This document shows positions 44,714-54,592 of a DNA stretch of 64,000 nucleotides, in pieces (position 1 is the first letter of the stretch; every line of letters begins with the position of its first letter). Under the pieces are notes generated by a model that had not been told where the DNA came from, ran no database searches, and worked only from the letters and a program-made list of their open reading frames with translations. Source of the stretch: an uncultured Bacteroidota bacterium (GTDB lineage Bacteria > Bacteroidota > Bacteroidia > AKYH767-A > OLB10). The position numbers were made by a program, and so were the translations under genes. The DNA is taken from contig CAIRUC010000125.1 in the NCBI GenBank assembly GCA_903881665.1, forward strand, positions 27,975 to 91,974, given 5' to 3'.

Positions 44714-45100
44714 TTAGTTTAATTCTGGATCTATTGAATCATCGTCAATGTCATCGTCAGAATCCTTTTCAATGGGTTCATTAACCAAGTCCATTACCAT
44801 TGATTGATAATTAACATGAAAAAAGCTGTTTAATTTTTCCCAGCCGAGGTCTTCAGGCCATTTTGATTTGTCGTCCGTCCATTCCATTAACAATAGCGAG
44901 AACCAGCCTTCGGCTCCTTCTTCCATCCATTCAAGCGCTTCATCTTCATCTTCAAATTCAGGAATTAAAAAAGACGATGCAGCATCATGTCCGCTCATAT
45001 CATCCATTTGTAATTCGAATTCTTCTCCTAGTGCGTTAGCCCAATCTACACATGCTTGTTTTGGTGTAATGACTAGTAAATCGCGATTAATAATTTGCAT
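44714..45100 (-). CDS. Small acidic hypothetical protein
   Basis: 128 aa, strongly acidic (EFEDEDEALEWMEEGAEG; ending DSDDDIDDDSIDPELN). It has no signal peptide or TM segment and is probably cytoplasmic. The front part (LLVITPKQACVDWANALGEEFELQM) recalls uncharacterised acidic Bacteroidota proteins of this size. It has its own terminator. Function unknown. Confidence 0.7.
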   Translation of the reverse strand: MQIINRDLLVITPKQACVDWANALGEEFELQMDDMSGHDAASSFLIPEFEDEDEALEWMEEGAEGWFSLLLMEWTDDKSKWPEDLGWEKLNSFFHVNYQSMVMDLVNEPIEKDSDDDIDDDSIDPELN

Positions 45101-45226
45101 AGTACTATTTTTAATATTGGTTAATAATTTGCCCTCGTTTAATTGGTGAAATTATTTAGTTTTTATTCTCCCAACAAATCATAACCTCAATTATTATCGT
45201 TTTATTATCAAAATGACTGTACACGC

Positions 45227-47800
45227 TCATTGAGAAAAATCATAGTTCACTGCTGCCGAACCAAATGCGACCGGATTCTTACTCCATACCTCAATCGAAT
45301 TTCTGTGTTTTACAACAATGTAGTAATTCCCAGCGGGCAATATATTAGGGATGCTCGCTAATGCCTCTCCATTTTTTTTCAGATTGGCGTTTACGCTTAG
45401 CACTAATGAATACGGGTTAGTTGGCTGATGTAATTCAACCGTGACAGAATCACAAATTGTTGGATCCGCTGTAAGTCCATTGTTATACTCAACAGGCTGT
45501 AATACCTCGCTACCTAAATAAAAGCCCTGAATAAACAATCGAAGGGTAAGTATATTAAAGGTACAATTACTTGCCGTTACAGATTGAGATGTGCTAGGAA
45601 TACAATCTACCCACACCGAATAATTTCCCGTAAGCTTTGCCTCAATGCTTTGCGTGTTTGCCCCGTTGCTCCAACTATAATTTGTTCCCGCACTAGCGGT
45701 TAAAGTAACAGAATCTCCCAAACAAAAAGTAGTAGCTCCCGAGGCGGTAATGGTTGGCACTAAAGAATATTTTAAAACAATATCATCGATTCTATATTGG
45801 CAAACTGTTCCATTTTGCTTCCATTGTAAGCGCAAGTTATTAGCGGACGGAATATTTCCAATTACCGTGATATATGTCCACGTTGAACTATTGCTGATTA
45901 CGGGTACTATCAAATTAGTATAGGTTATTCCATCGGTGCTATATTGTACCAATAAAGTTGATCCATCATGTGAAGCAGGACTTCTAAATAATCCGAACGA
46001 TAATTGAAGATTTGACCTACCTATAGTATTGATTCCGGAAATAATAAAATTTTTACCGACAGTACTTGTTAAGAAAACATTAGCGCCACCGCTGGCTCCT
46101 GTATAACCCGATGACGCACTTGTAACCCTAATATCTCCCGTTCCACTCATCGTAAATGAGGTGTTCTGAAATCCATTGTTAGTTTCGTGGGTTGATATTG
46201 CAGTGGTCGCCAAGACACTTCCTATGTTTTCTTGGAATAAAACCCCTGTCGTAGACGGGGAAATAGCCGTCACTACAACTGGAGCTGAGATAGCACTGCA
46301 TCCATTTACATCTGTAACCGTAACCGTATAACTTCCTGCTGCATTAACAATAATTGATTGCGTAGTGCTGCCTTGCGACCATACATACGAAGCCCCTACC
46401 GAGGCTGTTAATTGCTGGGTGTTCCCATTACAAAGATTCACCGAACCTACGGGAGAAGTACTTGCTGTAAATCCTTGACTAACGGTAAGCGTAGCCGAAG
46501 TCATGGCGTTATTTAAATTATTAATATCGCCGCCAATCGTTGTTGAAGCATTAAAAGTATACGTGCCTGAAAAATTAAAATTATAAGCACTGGTAATAAG
46601 CACATCCATTGTGGAGTTAAATGCCAATGCTCCACTATTAATTTGTTGCGTAATCGTTTGTGTGCTGCCTGCTGGATTAGTAATATCAAGACTAATTGAT
46701 ACAGGATTGGAAGTAAAATTTTGTGTTATCGTCGAATAATTTTTTATTCGCACGGCGAGTGCTTTGTTTGATGTTGAACACGGTGTTACCATAGGAGCAA
46801 TAAATGCTGTTGCACCTAAGTCAGCAAACGTATTCGAAAAAACAAATGTAGCAACAACAGGCAAGTGATCTGAACCAGCATGTAGCGCTTCGGCCACCGC
46901 TTGGCTTACTGCAGTATTTGGCAAATGATTGATAGAATCATTGTAATGATTACCATCGTTTCCAAAGGCGGTCATTGAATTAGAAAGGTAAGATATTCCA
47001 TTTCCATCGGTTACTGCTTTTGAATATAGAATCAAGTCGAAGCGATCGTCTACCCCTCCAGTTGCTCCTCCTCCAAATGCCCGAACCCGAGTCGATTGAG
47101 TGTGATAGAAAGAATAGGTGCTATTATTCCATACACCAGTCATTCCATTAATAGGATCATAAAATTGACCTTCCTTTCCTGCCGTTATATGAAGCAACTT
47201 AACATACGCTGGTTCTGTGCTCGAATAAAAATTAAAATCTCCGCAAACAAAAAATTTCGAGCCAGTGGGTAATGCATTTGTAACTTTTCGTAAGCTATCC
47301 ACCTCGGCCGATCGCAATGTTTCATTTGCAGCTCCAGAACTTGCTTTTAAATGGGCGGCATAAATTCTTAATGTGTCGCCTGTTGCAAGATATACTAGCT
47401 TAAACTCGCTTATATCTCTAAGTGCTGTACGAATGGGCGTGTTTGAAACAAACGAAAATAATGCGGTTTTAAAGAAGATAGAATTGTCGGTATCGGGTCC
47501 ATCATTAAATACACCAGCCGAATATGTATTATTATTTACATTCATCACGCTATTCAAAAAAATATTTACTCCAAGTTGCGTGTTCATTTCTTCGGTAACT
47601 AAAATATCGGGCTGTGCGGCGGCAACAGAAATACGATAAGCCGGATTTCGAGTAGTAGTATCGGAAGCAAAAGAAGATCCGTTTGGATAATTCAACAAGT
47701 TATAAGCCATCAATTTTATCGATGATTGCGAATACCCCTTTACAAAAGTAAGGATCAAAATAAATAATATGCGACCTAGAAAGGACAACCGCTTTATCAT
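45227..47800 (-). CDS. Secreted endonuclease/exonuclease/phosphatase-fold protein with Ig-like repeats
   Basis: 857 aa from the ATG at 47800 (MIKRLSFLGRILFILILTF); the track start at 47863 would precede the signal peptide. An EEP-family domain at about 25-330 starts SIKLMAYNLLNYPNGSSF and includes FFVCGDFNFYSSTEPAYV and AGSDHLPVVATF (catalytic Asn/His/Asp motifs). Ig-like and CBM-like repeats follow (CNGNTQQLTASVGASYVWSQG, FQENIGSVL..., CLGDSVTLTASAGTNYSWSNG). The C-terminal 110 residues (LFIQGFYLGSEVLQPV...) resemble a domain found at the end of other exported Bacteroidota proteins. It probably cleaves extracellular nucleic acid or phosphoesters. Single gene. Confidence 0.8.
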   Translation of the reverse strand: MIKRLSFLGRILFILILTFVKGYSQSSIKLMAYNLLNYPNGSSFASDTTTRNPAYRISVAAAQPDILVTEEMNTQLGVNIFLNSVMNVNNNTYSAGVFNDGPDTDNSIFFKTALFSFVSNTPIRTALRDISEFKLVYLATGDTLRIYAAHLKASSGAANETLRSAEVDSLRKVTNALPTGSKFFVCGDFNFYSSTEPAYVKLLHITAGKEGQFYDPINGMTGVWNNSTYSFYHTQSTRVRAFGGGATGGVDDRFDLILYSKAVTDGNGISYLSNSMTAFGNDGNHYNDSINHLPNTAVSQAVAEALHAGSDHLPVVATFVFSNTFADLGATAFIAPMVTPCSTSNKALAVRIKNYSTITQNFTSNPVSISLDITNPAGSTQTITQQINSGALAFNSTMDVLITSAYNFNFSGTYTFNASTTIGGDINNLNNAMTSATLTVSQGFTASTSPVGSVNLCNGNTQQLTASVGASYVWSQGSTTQSIIVNAAGSYTVTVTDVNGCSAISAPVVVTAISPSTTGVLFQENIGSVLATTAISTHETNNGFQNTSFTMSGTGDIRVTSASSGYTGASGGANVFLTSTVGKNFIISGINTIGRSNLQLSFGLFRSPASHDGSTLLVQYSTDGITYTNLIVPVISNSSTWTYITVIGNIPSANNLRLQWKQNGTVCQYRIDDIVLKYSLVPTITASGATTFCLGDSVTLTASAGTNYSWSNGANTQSIEAKLTGNYSVWVDCIPSTSQSVTASNCTFNILTLRLFIQGFYLGSEVLQPVEYNNGLTADPTICDSVTVELHQPTNPYSLVLSVNANLKKNGEALASIPNILPAGNYYIVVKHRNSIEVWSKNPVAFGSAAVNYDFSQ

Positions 47801-48061
47801 GAATAAAAAATATCTTTTGCTTGCAATAGTTATTGTTATTTTGTTTGCAAATCTTACAGTCATGTTGCAATCTCAAAAAACGAATCTATTATTAAGGGTT
47901 TTTAAGTATATTTAATTTTATATTCCATTAACACACGAATCCGCCTTATTTATAAGGCATTTATTCAATGAACAACTGCCAAATCAACGTTTCAATCAAC
48001 GCAAGTTAGGGTTTATTTTCAGTCCTTACAAGAAAAAAGTGGCGAATCTCGACATTGACGA

Positions 48062-49432
48062 TTACTTATGCTTCCCTATATCAATCCCTTTAATTTTTCG
48101 ATAAAGTTCAGTAGCGTATAAATCAGTCATTCCAGAAACCACATCCAGTACCTTTATAACCTTGCTGTAAGCAGAATCCTCCTCTTTAAACGGTCCATAT
48201 TGATCGGGGATTAACTGCATTACTTTTGCTTCTGGCGCCGACCTGTTTTTTTTATTTTTTACAACGGCAGGAACCCATGTACTCAATAATTCACTCATCA
48301 CATTAAACCCTGCTAATTCAATTTCAATTACTGTTGGATGATTATAAATTTTTTCGAGTGATATTTTTTCGATTTTCTTTAGTGCTTCGCAATTACCTTG
48401 AATCTCATCAATCAAGGTATTATTGTATTTTCCGGCAAGCATTTCGTCTAAGTGCAACAAATACACTTCTGCTGCTTTCATGATCAATGTATTAATTGCT
48501 CTACTGCGTAAATAACTTAGTTTTTCGTTCTCATCAAAAATCGCATTTACCACTTCATTAATTTCATTTAAATCATCTACATCACGTCCAATTTCAGAAA
48601 TCATTCCAATAATGCTTTCAATCATTAACTCACGTGTAATAATCCCTAATCGGGCAGCATCTTCAAAATCAATAATGCGATAAGAAATATCGTCGGCCGC
48701 TTCTAACAAATACACAAATGGATGACGACAATATTGAAGCGGCGATTCCTTTTCTTTTATCAATCCGAACTCGTTTACGATCGCATCAAAAACGGCCCTC
48801 TCTGTTTGAAAAAATCCATATTTTTTGAGGTGCTTTTTACTCTTCTCTATACCTATTGATTCGCAAGGATATTTAAGAATAGTTGCTAGCGTTGTTAATG
48901 TTAAACGATATCCTCCTGGTAACCTTCCATTAAATTGATTTGTTAAAATTCGTAATGCATTGGCATTGCCTTCGAAGTGAGTAATGTCTTCCCATTCTGC
49001 TTCGTTAAATAAATTTTTATCAATGGCCCCACTTAAAAAATAATGGCTGATCGCTTTCTCTCCGCTATGCCCGAATGCCGGATTACCAATATCATGTGCA
49101 AGGCATCCTGCTGCGATCACCTCCGATAAATGATAATTATAAAATTCGCGCGCTTCGTCCGTTAACAACTCCTTGCGCTCTTTTAGAATCATTCCTCCCA
49201 CCACTTTACCAAGCGATCTTCCTACAGAAGCCACCTCCAAAGAATGTGTAAGGCGGTTATGCACCAATGTGCTTCCTGGAAGAGGAAAAACTTGTGTTTT
49301 GTTTTGTAAACGTCGAAAAGGTGACGAGAAAATCAGTCGATCAAAATCGCGTTGGTACTCTGTGCGAATATCGTGGTTCGTACTGTTTTTCCCTGTTCGA
49401 CGGGTAGTATATAGTTGGTTAAGATCCATCAT
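48062..49432 (-). CDS. dgt: Deoxyguanosinetriphosphate triphosphohydrolase (dGTPase)
   Basis: 456 aa, the size of Dgt-type HD hydrolases, which split dGTP (or other dNTPs) into nucleoside and triphosphate. Motifs: YQRDFDRLIFSSPFRRLQNKTQVFPLP, HNRLTHSLEVASVGRSLG (H...), AAGCLAHDIGNPAFGHSGE (HD pair) and EAADDISYRIIDFEDAARLG. Cytoplasmic. It is divergent from thrA, with 172 bp between them. Bacterial homologues also limit phage replication, but nothing here points to that specifically. Confidence 0.94.
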   Translation of the reverse strand: MMDLNQLYTTRRTGKNSTNHDIRTEYQRDFDRLIFSSPFRRLQNKTQVFPLPGSTLVHNRLTHSLEVASVGRSLGKVVGGMILKERKELLTDEAREFYNYHLSEVIAAGCLAHDIGNPAFGHSGEKAISHYFLSGAIDKNLFNEAEWEDITHFEGNANALRILTNQFNGRLPGGYRLTLTTLATILKYPCESIGIEKSKKHLKKYGFFQTERAVFDAIVNEFGLIKEKESPLQYCRHPFVYLLEAADDISYRIIDFEDAARLGIITRELMIESIIGMISEIGRDVDDLNEINEVVNAIFDENEKLSYLRSRAINTLIMKAAEVYLLHLDEMLAGKYNNTLIDEIQGNCEALKKIEKISLEKIYNHPTVIEIELAGFNVMSELLSTWVPAVVKNKKNRSAPEAKVMQLIPDQYGPFKEEDSAYSKVIKVLDVVSGMTDLYATELYRKIKGIDIGKHK

Positions 49433-49604
49433 AAGGCGCAGAATAATTCTCTGCGAAAATACCGTTTAAAGTGATGCGAAAGCATGTTTAAACAGCCATG
49501 CGTAGGGGCTCGCCTTCTGTTGCTCTCCACCAACTGCTCTCGTCTCAAAAGCAACGCAACCTTTACATATTATCCTCGTATACGTTGCTTCATCATTTGC
49601 AATT

Positions 49605-52052
49605 ATGATTATTTTAAAATTCGGAGGAAGTTCGGTATCGACACCTCAACGCATTACAGATGTGGCCAACATCGTTCGTTCGTTAAAAACGAAAAACAAA
49701 GCTGCCGTCGTTTTTAGTGCCTTCGGGGGCGTAACCGACGACCTTATTCAAATGTCGCTGTTGGCTTCTCGCAGAAAAGACGATTATATCGACTTGTTTC
49801 ATAAAATTCGTGCTCGACATGTTAACGCTGCTCAAGAGCTCGGTCTTAGAAAAGACAAAGCATTGCATGATTTCCTCGAGTCCACTTTTAATGAGCTCCA
49901 CGACTTATTACATGGGGTTTATCTTGTAAAAGAATTATCGTCTCGCACGCTTGACTTTATTAGTGGACACGGCGAAGTGTTATCTGCGAAAATCATTAGT
50001 CATTATTTCAACAATGTAGGAATTGGATCAACTTTCGTAGATGCACGTCAGTTAGTATGCACCGATGAACGCTTTGGATCCGCTCGCGTTGATTTCAATA
50101 CTACTAATCGCCGTATTGCCGATCATTTTAGAAAAATTAAAGGCGTTGGCGTAATCACAGGATTCGTTGGCGCCACGCAAAAGGGAGAAATGACCACTTT
50201 AGGTAGAGGCGGATCGGATTATTCAGCTTCTATTTTTGGGGCTGCATTAAAGGCTGAAGAAATACAAATCTGGACCGACGTTGATGGTGTTATGACAGCC
50301 GATCCACGTAAAGTCAAAAAGGCTTTCAGCGTTCCTTCAATGACCTATACCGAAGCAATGGAATTAAGTCATTTCGGCGCGAAAGTAATTCACCCACCAA
50401 CAATTCAACCCGCACTTGATAAAGGAATTCCATTACGGATAAAAAACACATTCCGGCCTCATGTTCCAGGTACTTTTATTTCAGTAAAGCCTGGCGACAC
50501 AAATTACATAATAAAAGGAATTTCATCGATTGATGATGTGAGTCTCTTAACAATGCAAGGTAGCGGAATGGTGGGCGTTGCGGGTATCTCGGCTCGTTTA
50601 TTTGGCGCCTTATATCAATCAAAAGTAAATGTAATCTTAATAACGCAAGGATCATCAGAACATACCATCAGCTTTGCTGTAAAACCCGATGATGCTATTA
50701 TTGCAGCAAATGCAATTGAAGACGTTTTCGCGCTAGAAATTAAAGCAAAAATGATTGAAAAAGTACGTGTCGAAAATGGACTTTCCATCGTTGCTGTTAT
50801 CGGGGAGAATATGCGTAACCAACCAGGTGTTTCGGGAAGAATGTTCCAGTCACTTGGTAAAAACGGTATTAGCGTAGTGGCAACAGCTCAAGGATCAAGC
50901 GAGCTAAATATTTCAGTTGTCATTCCTAAGAAAGATTTGCCAAAAGCGCTTAACTCATTACATCAAGGATTCTTCCTTTCCGATGTAAAAACATTGAATG
51001 TATTCTTAGTTGGGGCAGGATTAATTGGAGGTACCTTATTAAAACAAATAGAAATGCACCGTGAATATTTAAAAACTTCGCGATCAATAGAAATTTGTGT
51101 GGCTGGAATTTGCAACAGTAAAAAAATGTTGTTTAACAATGAAGGTGTTTCTGTGAAAAAATGGAAAGATCAATTGATAAACGGCGATATTTCAGATATC
51201 CCTTCTTTTATTGCCAAAATGCAAACAATGAATCTACCTCAAAGTATATTGGTAGATTGCACAGGAGGTGATGTAGTTGCTTCTTTTTATGCAAAAATTC
51301 TCGATAGCAGTATTTCAATTGTTACTCCGAATAAAATTGCAAATTCGGGGACAATGGCAAACTATAAAAAGCTTCATGAAATTGTAAAAAAACGAAACGT
51401 AAGTTTTCTTTATGAAACCAATGTAGGCGCGGGATTACCTGTTATTAACACGCTCAAAGATTTGTTAACAAGCGGCGATCGTATACTTCGTATTGAAGCG
51501 GTTTTATCAGGAACTTTATCATTTATCTTTAACACATTCGACGGTTCGATTTCGTTTAGTGAAATAGTGAAAGAAGCACAAACAAGAGGATACACCGAAC
51601 CAGATCCTCGTGTAGACCTTAGCGGATTAGATGTTGCTCGTAAGTTGTTAATATTGGCTCGCGAAACAGGAATCGAAATCGAATTAAAAGATATTAAGAT
51701 CGAGCAAATACTTCCTCCTGCTTGCGTTAAAGCAAAAACAGTAACTGAATTCTTTTCTGCGCTAAAAACGAATAACGATGTATTTAGTAAACGGGCGATG
51801 AATGCAAATGCAAAAAACAAGAAACTTCGTTTCATTGCTAAATTAGAAAATGGAAAAGCGTCTATCAGTTTACAAGAAGTAGATAGCTCGCATCCGTTTT
51901 ATAACTTATCGGGTAGCGATAATATAATTTCATTCACAACCGAACGATATCATGATCGTCCATTAGTGGTAAAAGGCCCTGGAGCAGGGGCTGAGGTAAC
52001 TGCTGCAGGCGTATTTGCAGAAATTATAAGTTTAAGTCGTTATTTCGAATAA
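49605..52052 (+). CDS. thrA: Bifunctional aspartate kinase/homoserine dehydrogenase
   Basis: 815 aa. The N-terminal aspartokinase (residues 1-290) has KFGGSSV, GRGGSDYSASIFG and VDGVMTADPRKV; two ACT regulatory domains lie at about 300-460 (GSGMVGVAGISARLF, NQPGVSGRMFQSLG). The homoserine dehydrogenase half starts LNVFLVGAGLIGGTLLKQ (NAD(P) loop) and includes NKIANSG, YETNVGAGLPVINTL and GYTEPDPRVDLSGLDVARK. It catalyses the first and third steps from aspartate to threonine and is expected to be inhibited by threonine. First gene of the thr operon. Confidence 0.97.
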   Translation: MIILKFGGSSVSTPQRITDVANIVRSLKTKNKAAVVFSAFGGVTDDLIQMSLLASRRKDDYIDLFHKIRARHVNAAQELGLRKDKALHDFLESTFNELHDLLHGVYLVKELSSRTLDFISGHGEVLSAKIISHYFNNVGIGSTFVDARQLVCTDERFGSARVDFNTTNRRIADHFRKIKGVGVITGFVGATQKGEMTTLGRGGSDYSASIFGAALKAEEIQIWTDVDGVMTADPRKVKKAFSVPSMTYTEAMELSHFGAKVIHPPTIQPALDKGIPLRIKNTFRPHVPGTFISVKPGDTNYIIKGISSIDDVSLLTMQGSGMVGVAGISARLFGALYQSKVNVILITQGSSEHTISFAVKPDDAIIAANAIEDVFALEIKAKMIEKVRVENGLSIVAVIGENMRNQPGVSGRMFQSLGKNGISVVATAQGSSELNISVVIPKKDLPKALNSLHQGFFLSDVKTLNVFLVGAGLIGGTLLKQIEMHREYLKTSRSIEICVAGICNSKKMLFNNEGVSVKKWKDQLINGDISDIPSFIAKMQTMNLPQSILVDCTGGDVVASFYAKILDSSISIVTPNKIANSGTMANYKKLHEIVKKRNVSFLYETNVGAGLPVINTLKDLLTSGDRILRIEAVLSGTLSFIFNTFDGSISFSEIVKEAQTRGYTEPDPRVDLSGLDVARKLLILARETGIEIELKDIKIEQILPPACVKAKTVTEFFSALKTNNDVFSKRAMNANAKNKKLRFIAKLENGKASISLQEVDSSHPFYNLSGSDNIISFTTERYHDRPLVVKGPGAGAEVTAAGVFAEIISLSRYFE

Positions 52053-52053
52053 A

Positions 52054-52995
52054 ATGATAGAGAAAAAGAAAGGTATTACCGTTTTCGCTCCTGCAACAGT
52101 AGCTAATATTGCTTGCGGGTTTGATGTATTCGGTATGGCGATAGATCATATTGGAGATGAGGTAACAATAATTCCAAATAAAAAAAACATTTTACAAATA
52201 AAATCAATTATTGGAGATCATAAAAAACTGACGAAAGATGTGCAAGAGAATATTGTGGCCATTTCAATTCAAGCTTTATTAGATGCCTTAAAAAGCAATC
52301 AAGGGTTTGATATTTATTTGAAGAAAAAAATGCCGTTAAGCAGCGGTTTAGGATCAAGTGCCGCTAGTTCGGTAGCAGGATTATTCGCAGCAAACGAGTT
52401 CTTCGGAAAGCCGTTTTCGCGCGCAGAATTGGTTCCTTTTGCAATGGAGGGCGAGCGAATAGCATGCGGAACAGCACATGCCGATAACGTAGCGCCTTCT
52501 TTAATGGGAGGCATCGTTCTTTGCAGAAATGTAAGTCCTGTAGAAGTAATTGCCTTGCCAGTTCCTTCTCTATTATATGCAGTTGTAATTCACCCTCATT
52601 ACGAATTAAAAACTAGCGACTCGCGTAAGGCCTTACCTAAAAAAATTAGCATTAAAACCGCATCTTATCAATGGGCGAATACTGCAGGGTTCGTTCATGC
52701 ATTACATACTAACAACATGGATTTATTAGGACGATGCGTAACAGATCATGTGGCAGAGCCTTTTCGTAGTAAGCTCATTCCGCTTTTTGATGAAGTTAAA
52801 TTAGCTGCGCTACATTCAGGGGCGCTAGCGTGCAGTATTAGTGGATCGGGACCTTCGATTTTTGCTTTAACAAAAGGAGCTGCAAATGCAAAAAAAATTG
52901 CAGAAGCAATGAAATCCGTGTATAAAAAATCAGAAATGGGGGCCGATGTTTATATCTCAAAAATAAATAGCAAAGGTGCTAAAAAAATAAAATAA
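52054..52995 (+). CDS. thrB: Homoserine kinase
   Basis: 313 aa, GHMP kinase family: VFAPATVANIACGFDVFG, the ATP-binding MPLSSGLGSSAASSVAG and the C-terminal SGSGPSIFAL glycine motif. It converts homoserine to O-phosphohomoserine for threonine synthase. It starts 1 nt after the thrA stop, so the two are probably translationally coupled. Confidence 0.96.
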   Translation: MIEKKKGITVFAPATVANIACGFDVFGMAIDHIGDEVTIIPNKKNILQIKSIIGDHKKLTKDVQENIVAISIQALLDALKSNQGFDIYLKKKMPLSSGLGSSAASSVAGLFAANEFFGKPFSRAELVPFAMEGERIACGTAHADNVAPSLMGGIVLCRNVSPVEVIALPVPSLLYAVVIHPHYELKTSDSRKALPKKISIKTASYQWANTAGFVHALHTNNMDLLGRCVTDHVAEPFRSKLIPLFDEVKLAALHSGALACSISGSGPSIFALTKGAANAKKIAEAMKSVYKKSEMGADVYISKINSKGAKKIK

Positions 52996-52998
52996 AAT

Positions 52999-54300
52999 AT
53001 GCGATTTTATTCCACTAATAGTCCGTTATCATTTACTTCTTTAGCAGATGCAATTATGAAAAGTCTTCCTGAAGATAACGGATTATTTATGCCGGAAACC
53101 ATCCCGGCTTTATCTCCTGAATTCTTCGAGAATATTGAACGTTCTTCGTTTTCTGAAATAGCATTTGAAGTAGCAAAACAATATTTATCACCTGATTTAT
53201 CATTAAAAGAAATTCGTGAAATAACAGATGATGCTATAAATTTTCCCGTGCCGCTAGTAGAATTAGAAAAGGGTACTTTTATGCTCGAATTATTTCATGG
53301 ACCTACCCTTGCCTTTAAAGATGTTGGCGCTCGATTTATGTCGAGGACAATGGCATTATTAAATAAAAATCAATCGAAGAAGTTAACAATTCTTGTTGCT
53401 ACTTCGGGAGATACGGGTAGTGCAGTTGCTAATGGGTTTTACAAAGTTGAAGGAATTGAAGTTATCATTCTTTACCCTTCGGGAAAAGTTAGTCCGTTGC
53501 AAGAAAAACAGCTCACTACACTTGGGGGAAACATAACAGCATTAGAAATTAAAGGAACCTTCGATGATTGTCAACGAATGGTGAAGCTGGCTTTCCTAGA
53601 TACATCGCTCCGTGAAAAATACCGACTAAGCTCTGCTAACAGTATTAATATTGCGCGCTTAATTCCTCAAAGTTTTTATTATTTCGATGCCTTTCGTCAA
53701 TTAAAAGATAAGTCCGCGCCCGTATATTTCTCTGTCCCAAGTGGTAACTTCGGAAATTTAACCGCTGGATTATTAGCGAAACGGATGGGCCTTCCTATTG
53801 CAGCATTTATTGCCTCTACCAATGAAAATAATAGTGTTCCTCGTTATTTGAACTCAGGAGAATACGAACCAACCCATACCATAGCAACTATATCGAATGC
53901 AATGGATGTTGGGGCTCCGAGCAACTTTGCTAGAATGAATCATCTTTATCACGAGTCAGTAGATGAAATGCGAAGCGATATTACAGGATATTACTTTAGT
54001 GATACTGATACGAGGTCAGAAATGATAAATACGTATAGTCGTTACCGTTATATGCTCGATCCACATGCCGCTGTTGGATTACTAGGATGGAAGGAATTTA
54101 AAAAGTCGGCTCCAGATCATGCGCAAGGAATTGTTCTTGAAACGGCGCATCCTACTAAATTTATTGACGTAGTTAAAGAAACATTAAACATTGAACCTGA
54201 AATTCCGAAAGCATTAGCAGATTTAATTACTCTTGAAAAGAAAAGCGTATTGATGGGTCCAGAATATGAAGGGTTGAAGTCATTCTTAATGAGTCGTTGA
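52999..54300 (+). CDS. thrC: Threonine synthase
   Basis: 433 aa, PLP-dependent. Motifs include ELFHGPTLAFKDVGARFM with the PLP-binding lysine (FKD), VATSGDTGSAVANGFY, SANSINIARLIPQSFYYF and VPSGNFGNLTAGLLAKRMG, all typical of bacterial ThrC. It converts O-phosphohomoserine to threonine. It starts 3 nt after thrB and closes the thr operon; a hairpin terminator follows. Confidence 0.96.
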   Translation: MRFYSTNSPLSFTSLADAIMKSLPEDNGLFMPETIPALSPEFFENIERSSFSEIAFEVAKQYLSPDLSLKEIREITDDAINFPVPLVELEKGTFMLELFHGPTLAFKDVGARFMSRTMALLNKNQSKKLTILVATSGDTGSAVANGFYKVEGIEVIILYPSGKVSPLQEKQLTTLGGNITALEIKGTFDDCQRMVKLAFLDTSLREKYRLSSANSINIARLIPQSFYYFDAFRQLKDKSAPVYFSVPSGNFGNLTAGLLAKRMGLPIAAFIASTNENNSVPRYLNSGEYEPTHTIATISNAMDVGAPSNFARMNHLYHESVDEMRSDITGYYFSDTDTRSEMINTYSRYRYMLDPHAAVGLLGWKEFKKSAPDHAQGIVLETAHPTKFIDVVKETLNIEPEIPKALADLITLEKKSVLMGPEYEGLKSFLMSR

Positions 54301-54375
54301 TTTCAAATTGTAGCGTACCTCGGCTCTCGATAATAATATTGTCAATAAGTATTCATCAACAAATAGCTGAATAGA

Positions 54376-54407
54376 AAAGCCCGATCAAATCTAATTGATC
54401 GGACTTT
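54376..54407 (+). terminator. Terminator after thrC
   Basis: AAAGCCCGATCAA (54376-54388) pairs with TTGATCGGACTTT (54395-54407), one internal mismatch, loop 6 nt. It lies 76 nt after the thrC stop. Confidence 0.8.
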
Positions 54408-54537
54408 GTTTAATTATTACAAATAGGAATTGAGGATTTTAACCCAAATTTTTCTCACAACGAAGTATGCGCCGCTTCTCTTGGAGTTTCGAATAGTTGA
54501 TTTGCGCGGTGTAAAAAAAGCAAGAGAAAAAATTAAA

Positions 54538-54568
54538 AACCCTCTGTTATCAAACGTAACAGAGGGTT
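54538..54568 (-). terminator. Terminator of rnr
   Basis: AACCCTCTGTTA and TAACAGAGGGTT form a perfect 12-bp stem with a 7-nt loop; A-rich and T-rich sides make it work on both strands. It lies just beyond the rnr stop and may also back up the thr operon terminator. Confidence 0.88.
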
Positions 54569-54592
54569 AATTTTTTCACATCGATGTATGCA

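Noticed and set aside
49433-49604. Threonine attenuator or riboswitch before thrA
   Set aside because: No Thr/Ile-rich leader peptide or clear terminator/antiterminator pair was found in this gap.
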